From contig NZ_JAENHP010000029.1 of the NCBI RefSeq assembly GCF_016834655.1, forward strand, positions 1 to 64,000: a stretch of 64,000 bases of DNA, read 5' to 3'. The stretch's first letter is position 1; each line of letters begins with the position of its first letter. Made by a program: the position numbers and the translations under genes. The notes under the pieces were generated by a model. That model ran no database searches, was not told the origin of the DNA, and saw only the letters and a list, made by a program, of their open reading frames with translations. Positions 7,960 through 16,513 of the stretch are shown piece by piece. The DNA is from Paractinoplanes ovalisporus (GTDB taxonomy: Bacteria > Actinomycetota > Actinomycetes > Mycobacteriales > Micromonosporaceae).

Positions 7960-9915
7960 TCAGTCGACCTCGGCTACCGCCTGGGCGAACTGCGCCGAAT
8001 ACAAACGGGCGTACGCCCCACCGGCGGCGATCAGGGAATCGTGAGTTCCCTGCTCCACGATCTGGCCGTTCTCCATCACCAGGATCACGTCGGCGTCTCG
8101 GATCGTCGACAGGCGGTGGGCGATCACGAACGAGGTGCGGCCCTCGCGGAGCGTGGCCATCGCCCTTTGGATCAGGACCTCGGTGCGGGTGTCTACCGAG
8201 CTCGTGGCCTCGTCGAGGATCAGGATCGACGGCTCGGCCAGGAAAGCCCGCGCAATGGTGATCAGCTGCTTCTGGCCGGCGCTGACGTTCGAGCCCTCCT
8301 CGTCGATCACCGTGTCGTAGCCGTCGGGGAGCATGCGTACGAAGGCGTCGACGTGGGCCGCCGAAGCTGCGTGCTCCACTGCGGTCATGTCGAACGAGTC
8401 GGCGCCGTAGGCGATGTTCTCGGCGATCGTGCCGCCGAACAGCCACGTGTCCTGCAGCACCATCCCGATCTCCTCGCGCAACTGTGAGCGGGGCATCGTG
8501 GCGATGTCGACGCCGTCGAGCAGGATGCGGCCCGAGTCGACGTCGTAGAAGCGCATCAGCAGGTTGACCAGGGTGGTCTTGCCGGCCCCGGTCGGCCCGA
8601 CGATCGCGACCGTCTGCCCCGGGGCCACGTCGAGCGACAAATCAGTAATAAGCGGTTTGTCCGGAACGTACCGGAACGAGACGCTGGAGAAGCTGATTGC
8701 ACCACGGATACGGTCCAGAGAAGCCGGCGCCGGATCAGCCGACTGCTCAGGAGCATCCAGCAAAGCAAAAACCCGCTCAGCCGAGGCAACCCCGGACTGA
8801 ATCAGGTTCGCCATCGAAGCGACCTGCGTCAACGGCTGACTGAACTGCCGGGAATACTGAATGAACGCCTGCACCTCACCCAGCGACAACGACCCCGAAG
8901 CCACCCGGAGCCCACCGACCACGGCCACCAGCACGTAGTTCAGGTTGCTGATGAACATCATGGCCGGCTGGATCAGCCCGCTGATGAACTGCGCCCGGAA
9001 CGACGACGCGTACAGCTTGTCGTTGTGCTCCTGGAACACCGTCGACGCCTCGTCCTGCCGGCCGAACACCTTGACCAGCGAGTGCCCGGTGAACATCTCC
9101 TCGATGTGCCCGTTGAGCTTGCCCGTCGTGGCCCACTGGGCCACGAAGTTGGGCTGCGAGCGCTTGCCGACCGCGGTCGTGATGAAGAACGAGACCGGCA
9201 CCGTGACCAGCGCGATCAACGCCAGCAGGGGTGAGATCCAGAACATCGCCCCGAGCACCCCGACGATCATCAGCAGGGCCGTGATGAGCTGCGCGAACGT
9301 CTGCTGCAGGGTCTGGGCGATGTTGTCGGTGTCGTTGGTGGCCCGGCTCAGCACCTCGCCCCGGGGCTGCTGGTCGAAGTACGACAGGGGCAGCCGGGAC
9401 AGCTTGACCTCGACCTCCTGCCGCAGGTGGTAGACCGCGGTCTGCACCACGTGGGCGGTGATGCGGCCCTGCAGCACGCCGAACACCCACGCGAACAGGT
9501 AGACGATCGCGACCCAGGCCAGCACCCGCGCCAGCTGGTCGAAGTCGATGCCCTGCCCGGGGGTGAAGTCGAGCGCGTTGAGCAGGTCGGCCTGCGTGTT
9601 CTCGCCCCGCTCGCGCAGCCCGGCGATCACGTCGGCCTTGGTGACGTCGGCCGGGAACATCTGCCCGATGACGCCCTTGAAGATCACGTCGGTGGCGTGG
9701 CCCAGCAGGTAGGGGCCGGCCACCGACAGGGCGACGCTGACCGCGCCGGCCAGCATCACGAAGCCGACCAGCACCCGCTGCGGCTTGAGCCGGGCCAGCA
9801 GGCGTTTTGTCGAGCCCTTGAAGTCCTGCAACTTCTCGGTCGGGGCGGGTCCGGCCATCATCCGTACGGCGGGAGGGCCGCCGACGGGCGGTCCGGGGCG
9901 GCGGGGCGCGGTCAC
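7960..9915 (-). CDS. ABC exporter subunit 2 (TMD-NBD half transporter)
   Basis: A 651-residue type I half transporter: a six-helix membrane domain (about residues 50-350) and a nucleotide-binding domain (about 400-640). Walker A is GPTGAGKTT, Walker B ILILDEATSSVD, the H-loop IAHRLST. The signature is VSAGQKQL rather than LSGGQ, usual for one half of heterodimeric exporters, where one ATP site is weak (family knowledge). The GTG start at 9913-9915 overlaps the stop of the partner (GTGA) and is preferred over the downstream MMAGPAPTEK. It should pair with the product of 9912-11648; the substrate is unknown, with lipids or drugs being usual. Confidence 0.9.
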   Translation of the reverse strand: MTAPRRPGPPVGGPPAVRMMAGPAPTEKLQDFKGSTKRLLARLKPQRVLVGFVMLAGAVSVALSVAGPYLLGHATDVIFKGVIGQMFPADVTKADVIAGLRERGENTQADLLNALDFTPGQGIDFDQLARVLAWVAIVYLFAWVFGVLQGRITAHVVQTAVYHLRQEVEVKLSRLPLSYFDQQPRGEVLSRATNDTDNIAQTLQQTFAQLITALLMIVGVLGAMFWISPLLALIALVTVPVSFFITTAVGKRSQPNFVAQWATTGKLNGHIEEMFTGHSLVKVFGRQDEASTVFQEHNDKLYASSFRAQFISGLIQPAMMFISNLNYVLVAVVGGLRVASGSLSLGEVQAFIQYSRQFSQPLTQVASMANLIQSGVASAERVFALLDAPEQSADPAPASLDRIRGAISFSSVSFRYVPDKPLITDLSLDVAPGQTVAIVGPTGAGKTTLVNLLMRFYDVDSGRILLDGVDIATMPRSQLREEIGMVLQDTWLFGGTIAENIAYGADSFDMTAVEHAASAAHVDAFVRMLPDGYDTVIDEEGSNVSAGQKQLITIARAFLAEPSILILDEATSSVDTRTEVLIQRAMATLREGRTSFVIAHRLSTIRDADVILVMENGQIVEQGTHDSLIAAGGAYARLYSAQFAQAVAEVD

Positions 9916-11648
9916 GCGGCAGCCTCCTGTGCGGTCAACTGCGACAAGACGATTTCCCGGTACGTCGCATTGGTGTCCATGAGTTCGGTATGTGTGCCGG
10001 TGCCGACCACCCGGCCGTCGTCCAGCACCACGATCCGGTCGGCGTCGCGGATCGTGCTGACCCGCTGGGCCACGATCACCACGGTGGCGTCGGCGATGTG
10101 GTCGGTCAGGGCCGAGCGCAGCGCGGCGTCGGTGGCGTAGTCGAGGGCCGAGAACGAGTCGTCGAACAGGTAGATCTCCGGCTTGTGCACCAGGACCCGC
10201 GCGATGGCGAGCCGCTGCCGCTGGCCGCCCGAGACGTTCGTGCCGCCCTGGGCGATCGGCGCGTCGAGGCCGCCCTCCATGCGTTCGACGAAGTCGCGGG
10301 CCTGCGCGATCTCGAGCGCCTGCCACAGCTCGTCGTCGGTCGCGTCCGGGTTGCCGTACCGCAGATTGGAACCGACCGTGCCCGAGAACAGGTAGGGCCG
10401 CTGCGGCACCAGGCCGACCAGCCGGGAGAGCAGCGCCGGGTCGAGGTCGCGGACGTCGACGCCGTCGACCAGCACCTGACCGCCGGTGGCGTCGAACAAC
10501 CGGGGCACGAGGTTGAGCAGTGTCGTCTTGCCACTGCCGGTGCTCCCGATGATCGCCGTGACCTCACGGGGCCGGGCGGTCACGTCGATCCCGCAGAGCA
10601 CGGGGTTCTCGGCGCCGGGGTAGAGGAAGTCGACCGCGCGCAGGTCGAGCCGTCCGTGTTCGGAGACCGTGGTGACCGGCTCCTTGGGCGGGGCAACGCT
10701 GGAGTCGGTGCCCAGCACCTCCTCGATCCGCTCGGCGCAGACCTCGGCCCGCGGGATCATCACGAACATGAAGGTCGCCATCATGATCGACATGAGGATC
10801 TGCATGAGGTAGCTGAGGAACGCGGTGAGCGCGCCGACCTGCATGGCGCCCGAGTCGATGCGGTGACCGCCGAACCAGAGCACGGCGACGCTGGACAGGT
10901 TCACGATCAGCATCACCGTCGGGAACATCAGCGCCATCAGCTTGCCGGCCTTGAGCGACACGTCGGTGAGCTCGGCGTTCGAGCTCTCGTAGCGGGCCTG
11001 CTCGCGCTCGTCGCGGACGAACGCGCGGATCACCCGGATGCCGGTGATCTGCTCGCGCATCACCGTGTTGACCCGGTCGATGCGCTTCTGCATCGAGCGG
11101 AACAGCGGACGCATCCGCACGATGATCACGCCGACCGTGGTGACCAGGATCGGCACGATGACCAGCAGCAGGGCCGAGAGCGGCACATCCTGCCGGAGGG
11201 CCAGCACGATGCCGCCGACACACATGATCGGCGCCGAGACCATCAGGGTGAAGGTCATCAGCACCAGCATCTGGATCTGCTGGACGTCGTTGGTGGTCCG
11301 CGTGATCAGCGACGGCGCGCCGAACTGGCCGACCTCACGGGCCGAGAACTCCTGCACCTTGCCGAAGATCGACGCCCGGACGTCGCGTCCGACCGCCATG
11401 GCCGTACGGGCGCCGAAATAGACGGCCACGATCTGGGCGGCGATCTGGCCGACGGTGACGGCGAGCATCCAGCCGCCGATCTCCATCACGTAGCCGGTGT
11501 CGCCCTTGACCACGCCGTTGTCGATGATGTCGGCGTTGAGCGTGGGCAGATAAAGCGTGGCCAGGGTCTGCAGGAACTGGAAGAGCACGACGAGCGCGAT
11601 GTCCCGCCGGTAGGGCGACAGATGGCCGCGGAGTAATTGGATGAGCAC
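9912..11648 (-). CDS. ABC exporter subunit 1 (TMD-NBD half transporter)
   Basis: A 578-residue half transporter beginning VLIQLLRGHLSPYRRD. Six membrane helices occupy about residues 15-310. The nucleotide-binding domain has Walker A GSTGSGKTT, a canonical signature VSGGQRQRLAIARVL, and Walker B IYLFDDSFSALD, with Asp in place of the catalytic Glu (FDD where LDE is normal). This half therefore probably supplies the degenerate site, while subunit 2 supplies the glutamate (inference). GTG 11646-11648 shares a base with the TetR stop (TAGTG), and the 3' end overlaps subunit 2. All three genes form one coupled operon. Confidence 0.9.
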   Translation of the reverse strand: MLIQLLRGHLSPYRRDIALVVLFQFLQTLATLYLPTLNADIIDNGVVKGDTGYVMEIGGWMLAVTVGQIAAQIVAVYFGARTAMAVGRDVRASIFGKVQEFSAREVGQFGAPSLITRTTNDVQQIQMLVLMTFTLMVSAPIMCVGGIVLALRQDVPLSALLLVIVPILVTTVGVIIVRMRPLFRSMQKRIDRVNTVMREQITGIRVIRAFVRDEREQARYESSNAELTDVSLKAGKLMALMFPTVMLIVNLSSVAVLWFGGHRIDSGAMQVGALTAFLSYLMQILMSIMMATFMFVMIPRAEVCAERIEEVLGTDSSVAPPKEPVTTVSEHGRLDLRAVDFLYPGAENPVLCGIDVTARPREVTAIIGSTGSGKTTLLNLVPRLFDATGGQVLVDGVDVRDLDPALLSRLVGLVPQRPYLFSGTVGSNLRYGNPDATDDELWQALEIAQARDFVERMEGGLDAPIAQGGTNVSGGQRQRLAIARVLVHKPEIYLFDDSFSALDYATDAALRSALTDHIADATVVIVAQRVSTIRDADRIVVLDDGRVVGTGTHTELMDTNATYREIVLSQLTAQEAAA

Positions 11649-12241
11649 TAGTGGGTCCCCCGTCGGATGAGCAGTCCGTCGAGCAGCAGGGAAGCGGTCT
11701 CCTCGCCACTGAAGTTGTCCGGGTCGCCGAACGGCCCGTACGTGTTGGCGCCGCAGAACAGAAGCAACAACGACGCCACGGCGGCCGGGGAGCGGCGCAG
11801 TTCGTCCGCGCCCGGGGCGATGACGTCGGTCAACGCGTTGTGGAGGGCCTCCCGGTTCGAGACCATGTGGCCGGAGGCGTCGCCCGTCATCACCAGCTTG
11901 CGCGCGGCCGCCATGATCTGGGCGTTCTCGGCGAACCGGGCGTGGATCAGTTCGGCCGCCCGGGTCAGCCGTTCCCGCAACGGCCGATCGCGGTCGATCG
12001 CGGCCAATGCGGCCAGGGTCGGTTCCGGGTCGAGCGCCTTGATCACCGAGCACACCACCAGCGACGTCTTGGTATCGAAGACGCCGAAGATGGTGCCCTC
12101 GGCCACCCCGGCCGCCTGGGCGATCTGCCGGGTGCTGACGTCGACCCCGTGTTCGTGCAGCAACGGGATGGTCGCCGCGATCAGGGCGGCGCGACGTTCC
12201 TCGGGCGCGAGCGCGGGCACACGCCGTCGTTTGTTCTCCAC
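11648..12241 (-). CDS. TetR-family repressor of the ABC exporter
   Basis: A 197-residue regulator. An N-terminal helix-turn-helix (STRQIAQAAGVAEGTIFGVF, about residues 32-51) is followed by a helical ligand domain. The GTG at 12239-12241 (VENKRRR) is preferred over a GTG at 12269-12271, because the longer form would start inside the operator palindrome at 12257-12274. It is the first gene of an operon with the two ABC subunits and is divergent from the GGDEF-EAL gene. Autoregulation and drug-responsive export are typical for this arrangement (inference). Confidence 0.88.
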   Translation of the reverse strand: MENKRRRVPALAPEERRAALIAATIPLLHEHGVDVSTRQIAQAAGVAEGTIFGVFDTKTSLVVCSVIKALDPEPTLAALAAIDRDRPLRERLTRAAELIHARFAENAQIMAAARKLVMTGDASGHMVSNREALHNALTDVIAPGADELRRSPAAVASLLLLFCGANTYGPFGDPDNFSGEETASLLLDGLLIRRGTH

Positions 12242-12256
12242 GTCCGCCCACTCTAA

Positions 12257-12274
12257 TGAGCGAGCACTCACTCA
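12257..12274. promoter_or_regulatory. TetR operator candidate
   Basis: TGAGCGAGCACTCACTCA is an imperfect palindrome (14 of 18 positions symmetrical) with TGAG/CTCA ends. It resembles the TGAGTGAGTGCTCACTCA-like operators common beside actinomycete TetR genes. It lies 16 bases before the chosen TetR start, in the divergent gap. Confidence 0.6.
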
Positions 12275-12358
12275 GCCACTGACATTTGTCATGAGCGGCC
12301 GGTTTCGCTCAGGTTGCAGAACGGGGAACCGATCGAAGCGCCCGTGCGGAAAGTCGAG

Positions 12359-14569
12359 ATGGACGATCACACGGCCGAATACTGGGCGCGTCAGCTGCGC
12401 CTGGGCGCGGCCATTGCCGCCGTGGTCACAGGGATCGGCGGGCTGCGGATCGCGATGGGCTGGGACCCGGCGGACCGCTGGTGGCTGGTGCCGGTCGGGC
12501 TGGCGGTCCTGGCGCAGGCCGGCATGTACCGGCTGCCATGGGGGCGCCTGGTGCGCAAGCCGCAGACCCGGCGCTGGCTGGTGCTGTGGTGGCTGGCCGA
12601 GATTCCGGTGATGGCTCTGTTCGGGTGGGTCGACGCCGACGGCTGGATGCTCTTCCTCCCCGCCGCCGTGTTGATACTGATCAGTGCGGCTGCGCTCTGG
12701 TCTCCGCGGTTCGTGATCGGACTCGGTGTGATGGCCGCCGCCGGCTATGCCGTGCTGCTGCCGGTCCGTGCGGGCAAGGGCTTCGGCACCACGTTTCTGC
12801 TGATCGCGATGCTGGGCTGCGTCATCGGGCTGACCGCGACGTACGCCAAGAGCCGCCGCGCGCTGGACAGCCGACGTCAGGCCGCCGAGCACCGTGCCGA
12901 GACGATGCTGGCCGCTTCGGCCGACGCGGTGATCGCCATCGGCCCGGACACCAAGATCAAGTACGTCACCGATTCCGTCAGCCAGCTGCTCGGGTTCGAG
13001 GTCTCGGCGCTGGTCGATCACCGGCTGGACCAGTTGCTCCCCGACGAGCGTCTGGACCGGGCCGAGAGTTTCCTGGCCGAACTCCTGACGCTGCCGACCG
13101 GGCAGAGCATGCGGGCCGAGTCCCAGCTGCGCAACGCCGCCGGCGAATGGGTCTACCTCGACGTGCTGGCCACCAACTGGATGGACGACCCGGGCATCGA
13201 GGCCGTCGTGGTGAGCCTGCGCGACATCGGCACCCGGCGCGCCTTGGAGGACCAGCTGCACCTGCAGGCGTTCACCGACTCGCTGACCGGCATGCCCAAC
13301 CGTGCGCTGTTCCGCCAGCGCCTCGAGGAGGCAGTGTCGGCCCCCGGCGCCAACCCGGTCACCGTGCTGCTGCTCGACCTCGACGACTTCAAGCTCGTGA
13401 ACGACAACCTCGGGCACAGCGCGGGCGACGACCTGCTCAGCACGATCGCGCTGCGCCTGCGACGGCACGTACGCCCGTCCGACGTGCTGGCCCGCCTCGG
13501 CGGCGACGAGTTCGCCATCCTGATGCACGATCTCGAACCGGGTGACGCCGCCGCCCTGGCCGAGCGGCTGGTCCGCACCATCCGCGAGCCCATCCGCCTG
13601 GCCAGCCGCGATGTCGCCTGCTCGCTGAGCATCGGCATCGCCACCTCGGAGCCCGGCGGCACCGAGGCCGGCAAGGTCAGCGCCGACCACCTGCTCGGCA
13701 ACGCCGACCTGGCGATGTACGCGGCCAAGCGGGCCGGGCGCAACGGCTACGCGATCTTCGACCCGACCATGACCATGTCGGTGCTCGAGGAGGCCCAGCT
13801 GCGCAGCGACCTCGAACACGGCCTCGAGCACGACGAGTTCGTGGTGCTCTACCAGCCGGTGGTCGACATGCAGACCCAGAGCGTCACGTCGGTCGAGGCT
13901 CTGGTGCGCTGGGAGCACCCGCGCGACGGGCTGCTCGGCCCCTACCACTTCATCGCTGCCGCCGAGGCCAACGGCCTGATCGTGCCGCTGGGCCGCTGGG
14001 TCCTGCGCGAGGCGTGCGCCCAGCTGGCCAAGTGGCGCGCGGAGTCACCGGCCGCGGCCACCCTCAAGATCAACGTCAACCTCTCGGCCCGTCAGTTCCA
14101 ATACGCGGGCCTGGTGCAGGACGTCGCCGAGGCGCTGGCCGACGCCGGGGTCGACCCGGCCTCGCTGACCCTGGAAATCACCGAGTCGATGCTGATGGAG
14201 GACATCGAGACCGCCAAGCGCACCCTGCACGCGCTGCGCGAGCTGGGCGTCCGGCTGGCCATCGACGACTTCGGCACCGGCTACTCCTCGCTCAGCTATC
14301 TCAAGCAGCTCCCGGTCGATGTCATCAAGATCGACAAGACGTTCGTCGACGACGTGCACATCGACCCCGACGACGTGGCACTGGTCGACGCGGTGGCCGG
14401 CCTCGGCCAGGCGCTGAAGATGCAGACCGTGGCCGAGGGCATCGAGACCGACGAGCAGTGGTCGACGCTGCGCAGCATCGGCATCGACCACGGCCAGGGC
14501 TACCTGTTCGGCAAGCCGGCCGACGCCGCCCAGATCAACCTGCTGCTGAACCGGGTCACCGTCAGCTGA
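12359..14569 (+). CDS. Membrane PAS-GGDEF-EAL c-di-GMP turnover protein
   Basis: Makes and/or degrades cyclic di-GMP. Numbered from the ATG at 12359 (GGAAAG just upstream; an alternative TTG lies at 12314): four to five membrane helices (about 15-160), a PAS-like sensor (about 180-300), GGDEF (about 305-470) and EAL (about 485-736). LGGDEF near residue 381 is intact. RPSD, five residues before it, is an intact inhibitory I-site. EALVRW, ITESML and DDFGTGYSSL indicate a complete EAL active site, so both activities are possible. Product control by the I-site is likely (family knowledge). The c-di-GMP riboswitch at 4936 is a plausible downstream reader. Confidence 0.93.
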   Translation: MDDHTAEYWARQLRLGAAIAAVVTGIGGLRIAMGWDPADRWWLVPVGLAVLAQAGMYRLPWGRLVRKPQTRRWLVLWWLAEIPVMALFGWVDADGWMLFLPAAVLILISAAALWSPRFVIGLGVMAAAGYAVLLPVRAGKGFGTTFLLIAMLGCVIGLTATYAKSRRALDSRRQAAEHRAETMLAASADAVIAIGPDTKIKYVTDSVSQLLGFEVSALVDHRLDQLLPDERLDRAESFLAELLTLPTGQSMRAESQLRNAAGEWVYLDVLATNWMDDPGIEAVVVSLRDIGTRRALEDQLHLQAFTDSLTGMPNRALFRQRLEEAVSAPGANPVTVLLLDLDDFKLVNDNLGHSAGDDLLSTIALRLRRHVRPSDVLARLGGDEFAILMHDLEPGDAAALAERLVRTIREPIRLASRDVACSLSIGIATSEPGGTEAGKVSADHLLGNADLAMYAAKRAGRNGYAIFDPTMTMSVLEEAQLRSDLEHGLEHDEFVVLYQPVVDMQTQSVTSVEALVRWEHPRDGLLGPYHFIAAAEANGLIVPLGRWVLREACAQLAKWRAESPAAATLKINVNLSARQFQYAGLVQDVAEALADAGVDPASLTLEITESMLMEDIETAKRTLHALRELGVRLAIDDFGTGYSSLSYLKQLPVDVIKIDKTFVDDVHIDPDDVALVDAVAGLGQALKMQTVAEGIETDEQWSTLRSIGIDHGQGYLFGKPADAAQINLLLNRVTVS

Positions 14570-14579
14570 CGGCAAAAAA

Positions 14580-14818
14580 GGACAGGTCGGCCGACGGCGG
14601 CAAAGGCAACAGGTCGGCCGACGGCGGCAAAGGCAACAGGTCGGCCGATGGCGGCAAAGGCAACAGGTCGGCCGATGGCGGCAAAGGCAACAGGTCGGCC
14701 GATGGCGGCAAAGGCAACAGGTCAGCTGAAGGCGGCCAAGGCAACAGGTCAGCCGACGGCGGCAAAAGCAACAGGTCAGCCGACGGCGGCGAAAAGAACG
14801 AAAGGTCAGCCGGCGTCG
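14580..14818. repeat. 27-bp tandem repeat between convergent genes, about 8.5 units
   Basis: The unit AACAGGTCGGCCGACGGCGGCAAAGGC repeats every 27 bp with small changes at the right end (AGCTGAAGG, AAAAGC). Each copy contains the palindrome or near-palindrome GTCGGCCGAC. Read on the minus strand each unit contains GGCTGACC or a close variant, matching the last codons and stop of the regulator at 14806, so the array begins as copies of that gene's 3' end. It fills the whole gap between two convergent genes and may act as a bidirectional terminator (inference). Confidence 0.92.
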
Positions 14819-15507
14819 TCGATCCCGAGCAGGTCGTCGGTGGTGCCGACCAGATGCGCCAGCATGCGCTCGGCGGCCCGGTCGGGGTCGCGCGCCGCGA
14901 TGGCCTCCCGGATCTCACGGTGCTCGGCCAGCGACCGCGGCGGCTGGTCGGCCCGGGTCAGGCTGGTCTCGGACGTCTTGTCGTAGGCCTCGCGGATCCC
15001 GGCCACCAGCTGGATCAGGATCGGGTTGTGCGAGGCGTTCACCACGCCCAGGTGGAAGTGGCGGTCACCGGCCAGCCCCGGCTCGCCGGCGGCGATCTCG
15101 GCCGCCATCAGCGTGAGCCCGGCGTCGATCTGGGCCAGGTCGTCGGCGGTGGCGCGGCGGGCGGCGAGCCGGGCGCACTGCACCTCGACCGCCTGCCGCG
15201 CCTCCCAGATGTACGGATGGTCGACGTGCGTGGCGACCAGCTCGGTGGCCAGCGACGGGATCAGTTCCTCGCTGCGGTTGAGCAGATAGATGCCCTCGCC
15301 GTGGCGCACGTCGACGATGCCCTGCGCGCGCAGCGCGGTGATCGCCTCGCGGATCGTCGACCGGCCCACGCCCAGCTCGGCGGCGAGCTCGCGCTCGGTC
15401 ATCAGCCGGTCGCCGGGACGCAGGTCGTTGTCGTCGATGAACTCGCGGAGGCGGTCGCTCACCTGCTGGTACGCCGGTTTGCGCTGGACCGGCCGGATGC
15501 GCGCCAT
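14806..15507 (-). CDS. GntR-family (FadR subfamily) regulator
   Basis: A 233-residue repressor. The N-terminal winged helix (YQQVSDRLREFI, TERELAAELGVGRSTIREAI, about residues 12-65) is followed by an FCD ligand domain with metal-type histidines (GDRHFHLGVVNASHN, AEHREI). The ATG at 15505-15507 is chosen; the longer open frame upstream runs into the nitrilase stop and lacks conserved sequence. It is the last gene of a unit with the nitrilase and GS-like genes, 10 bp after the nitrilase stop, and probably responds to their substrate or a carboxylic-acid product. Its stop codon sits in the last unit of the 27-bp repeat. Confidence 0.88.
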   Translation of the reverse strand: MARIRPVQRKPAYQQVSDRLREFIDDNDLRPGDRLMTERELAAELGVGRSTIREAITALRAQGIVDVRHGEGIYLLNRSEELIPSLATELVATHVDHPYIWEARQAVEVQCARLAARRATADDLAQIDAGLTLMAAEIAAGEPGLAGDRHFHLGVVNASHNPILIQLVAGIREAYDKTSETSLTRADQPPRSLAEHREIREAIAARDPDRAAERMLAHLVGTTDDLLGIDDAG

Positions 15508-15517
15508 GCCGACAACC

Positions 15518-16513
15518 CTAGTCGTCGTCGACGAAGGTGGCCGCAGCCCTCCGCCGCCGGTCGACCGTGCTGCCGAACACATCCGGGCGGCTGTAATGAC
15601 CGGCCGGGTCGAACGTGAACCGTTCCGCGCGCACCTGCCGCAGATCGAGGGCCGCCACGATCAACCCCTCTTCCCCCCGTACGGGCGGAACGACCCACTC
15701 GCCGTCCGGACCGGCGACCGCCGAGCCACCGTCGAAGGGCATCGGGTCGGCGTCGGCCCGCAGCTCGGCGGCGAGCGGGAAGTCGTCCGGCACCTCGTCG
15801 CGGCGCAGCAGCCCCCCGGCGGCGACGCTGAACACCCGGCCCTCCAGCGCCACGAACCGGGTGATGTCGCCGGTCAGCCGGGCCGAACCGGGCCACACTC
15901 CGATGTGCACGTCCTCGCCCGCCGCGTACATGGCCTGCCGGGCCTGTGGCATCCAGTTCTCCCAGCAGTTCAGGCTGCCGATCCGCCCCGGCCCGACCGG
16001 GTGGGTGGTCAGGCCGGCGCCGTCCCCGGGCGCCCAGACCAGCCGTTCGTCATAGGTCGGCACCAGTTTGCGGTGGTGCCCGGCGACCCCGTCCGGGCCG
16101 ATCGTGAGAACCGTGGCGTACGTCGACCCGTACGACCGCTCGGTGATCCCCACGACCAGCGTGAGCCGCAGGTCGGACGCGGCGGCCGCCAGCTGGCGCA
16201 CCTCGGGCCCGCCGACCTCGACCGCGGTGTCCAGGTAGTACGCGTACGCCTCCTTCTGCCGCGGGTCGCCGAAGGTGGCGCCGTTGGTGCGTGACAGCCA
16301 GTACGGATAGCCGCTCAGGTAGGTCTCGGGGAACGCCAGCACGTCGGCGCCCTCGGCCGCGGCCAGTTCGGCCGCCGCCAGCGCCCGGGCGAGCCGGGCC
16401 GGGACGTCCAGCCACGGCCCGCCCAGCTGCGCCGCCGCGACGACTAGCCGGGCCGGGCCGTCGTGCTCGTGCCGGGCCAGCACCCGCAGGTCAGTAGACC
16501 TCGAAATACTCAC
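15518..16513 (-). CDS. Nitrilase-type carbon-nitrogen hydrolase
   Basis: A 331-residue cytoplasmic hydrolase. The catalytic set is complete: Glu63 in FPETYLSGYPYW, Lys149 in HHRKLVPTYDE and Cys183 in SLNCWENWMP. The NCWEN signature and the YPYW element fit true nitrilases (nitrile to acid plus ammonia) better than amidases (family knowledge). The GTG start at 16511-16513 overlaps the GS-like gene by 23 bases. Partners are a GS-like ligase upstream and a FadR-type regulator downstream, suggesting catabolism of a nitrile or a related nitrogen compound. Confidence 0.88.
   Translation of the reverse strand: MSISRSTDLRVLARHEHDGPARLVVAAAQLGGPWLDVPARLARALAAAELAAAEGADVLAFPETYLSGYPYWLSRTNGATFGDPRQKEAYAYYLDTAVEVGGPEVRQLAAAASDLRLTLVVGITERSYGSTYATVLTIGPDGVAGHHRKLVPTYDERLVWAPGDGAGLTTHPVGPGRIGSLNCWENWMPQARQAMYAAGEDVHIGVWPGSARLTGDITRFVALEGRVFSVAAGGLLRRDEVPDDFPLAAELRADADPMPFDGGSAVAGPDGEWVVPPVRGEEGLIVAALDLRQVRAERFTFDPAGHYSRPDVFGSTVDRRRRAAATFVDDD

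Noticed and set aside
12272..13948. A 558-codon frame antisense to the GGDEF-EAL gene
   Set aside because: Frame mirrors the third-position bias of the real gene and shows no domain.
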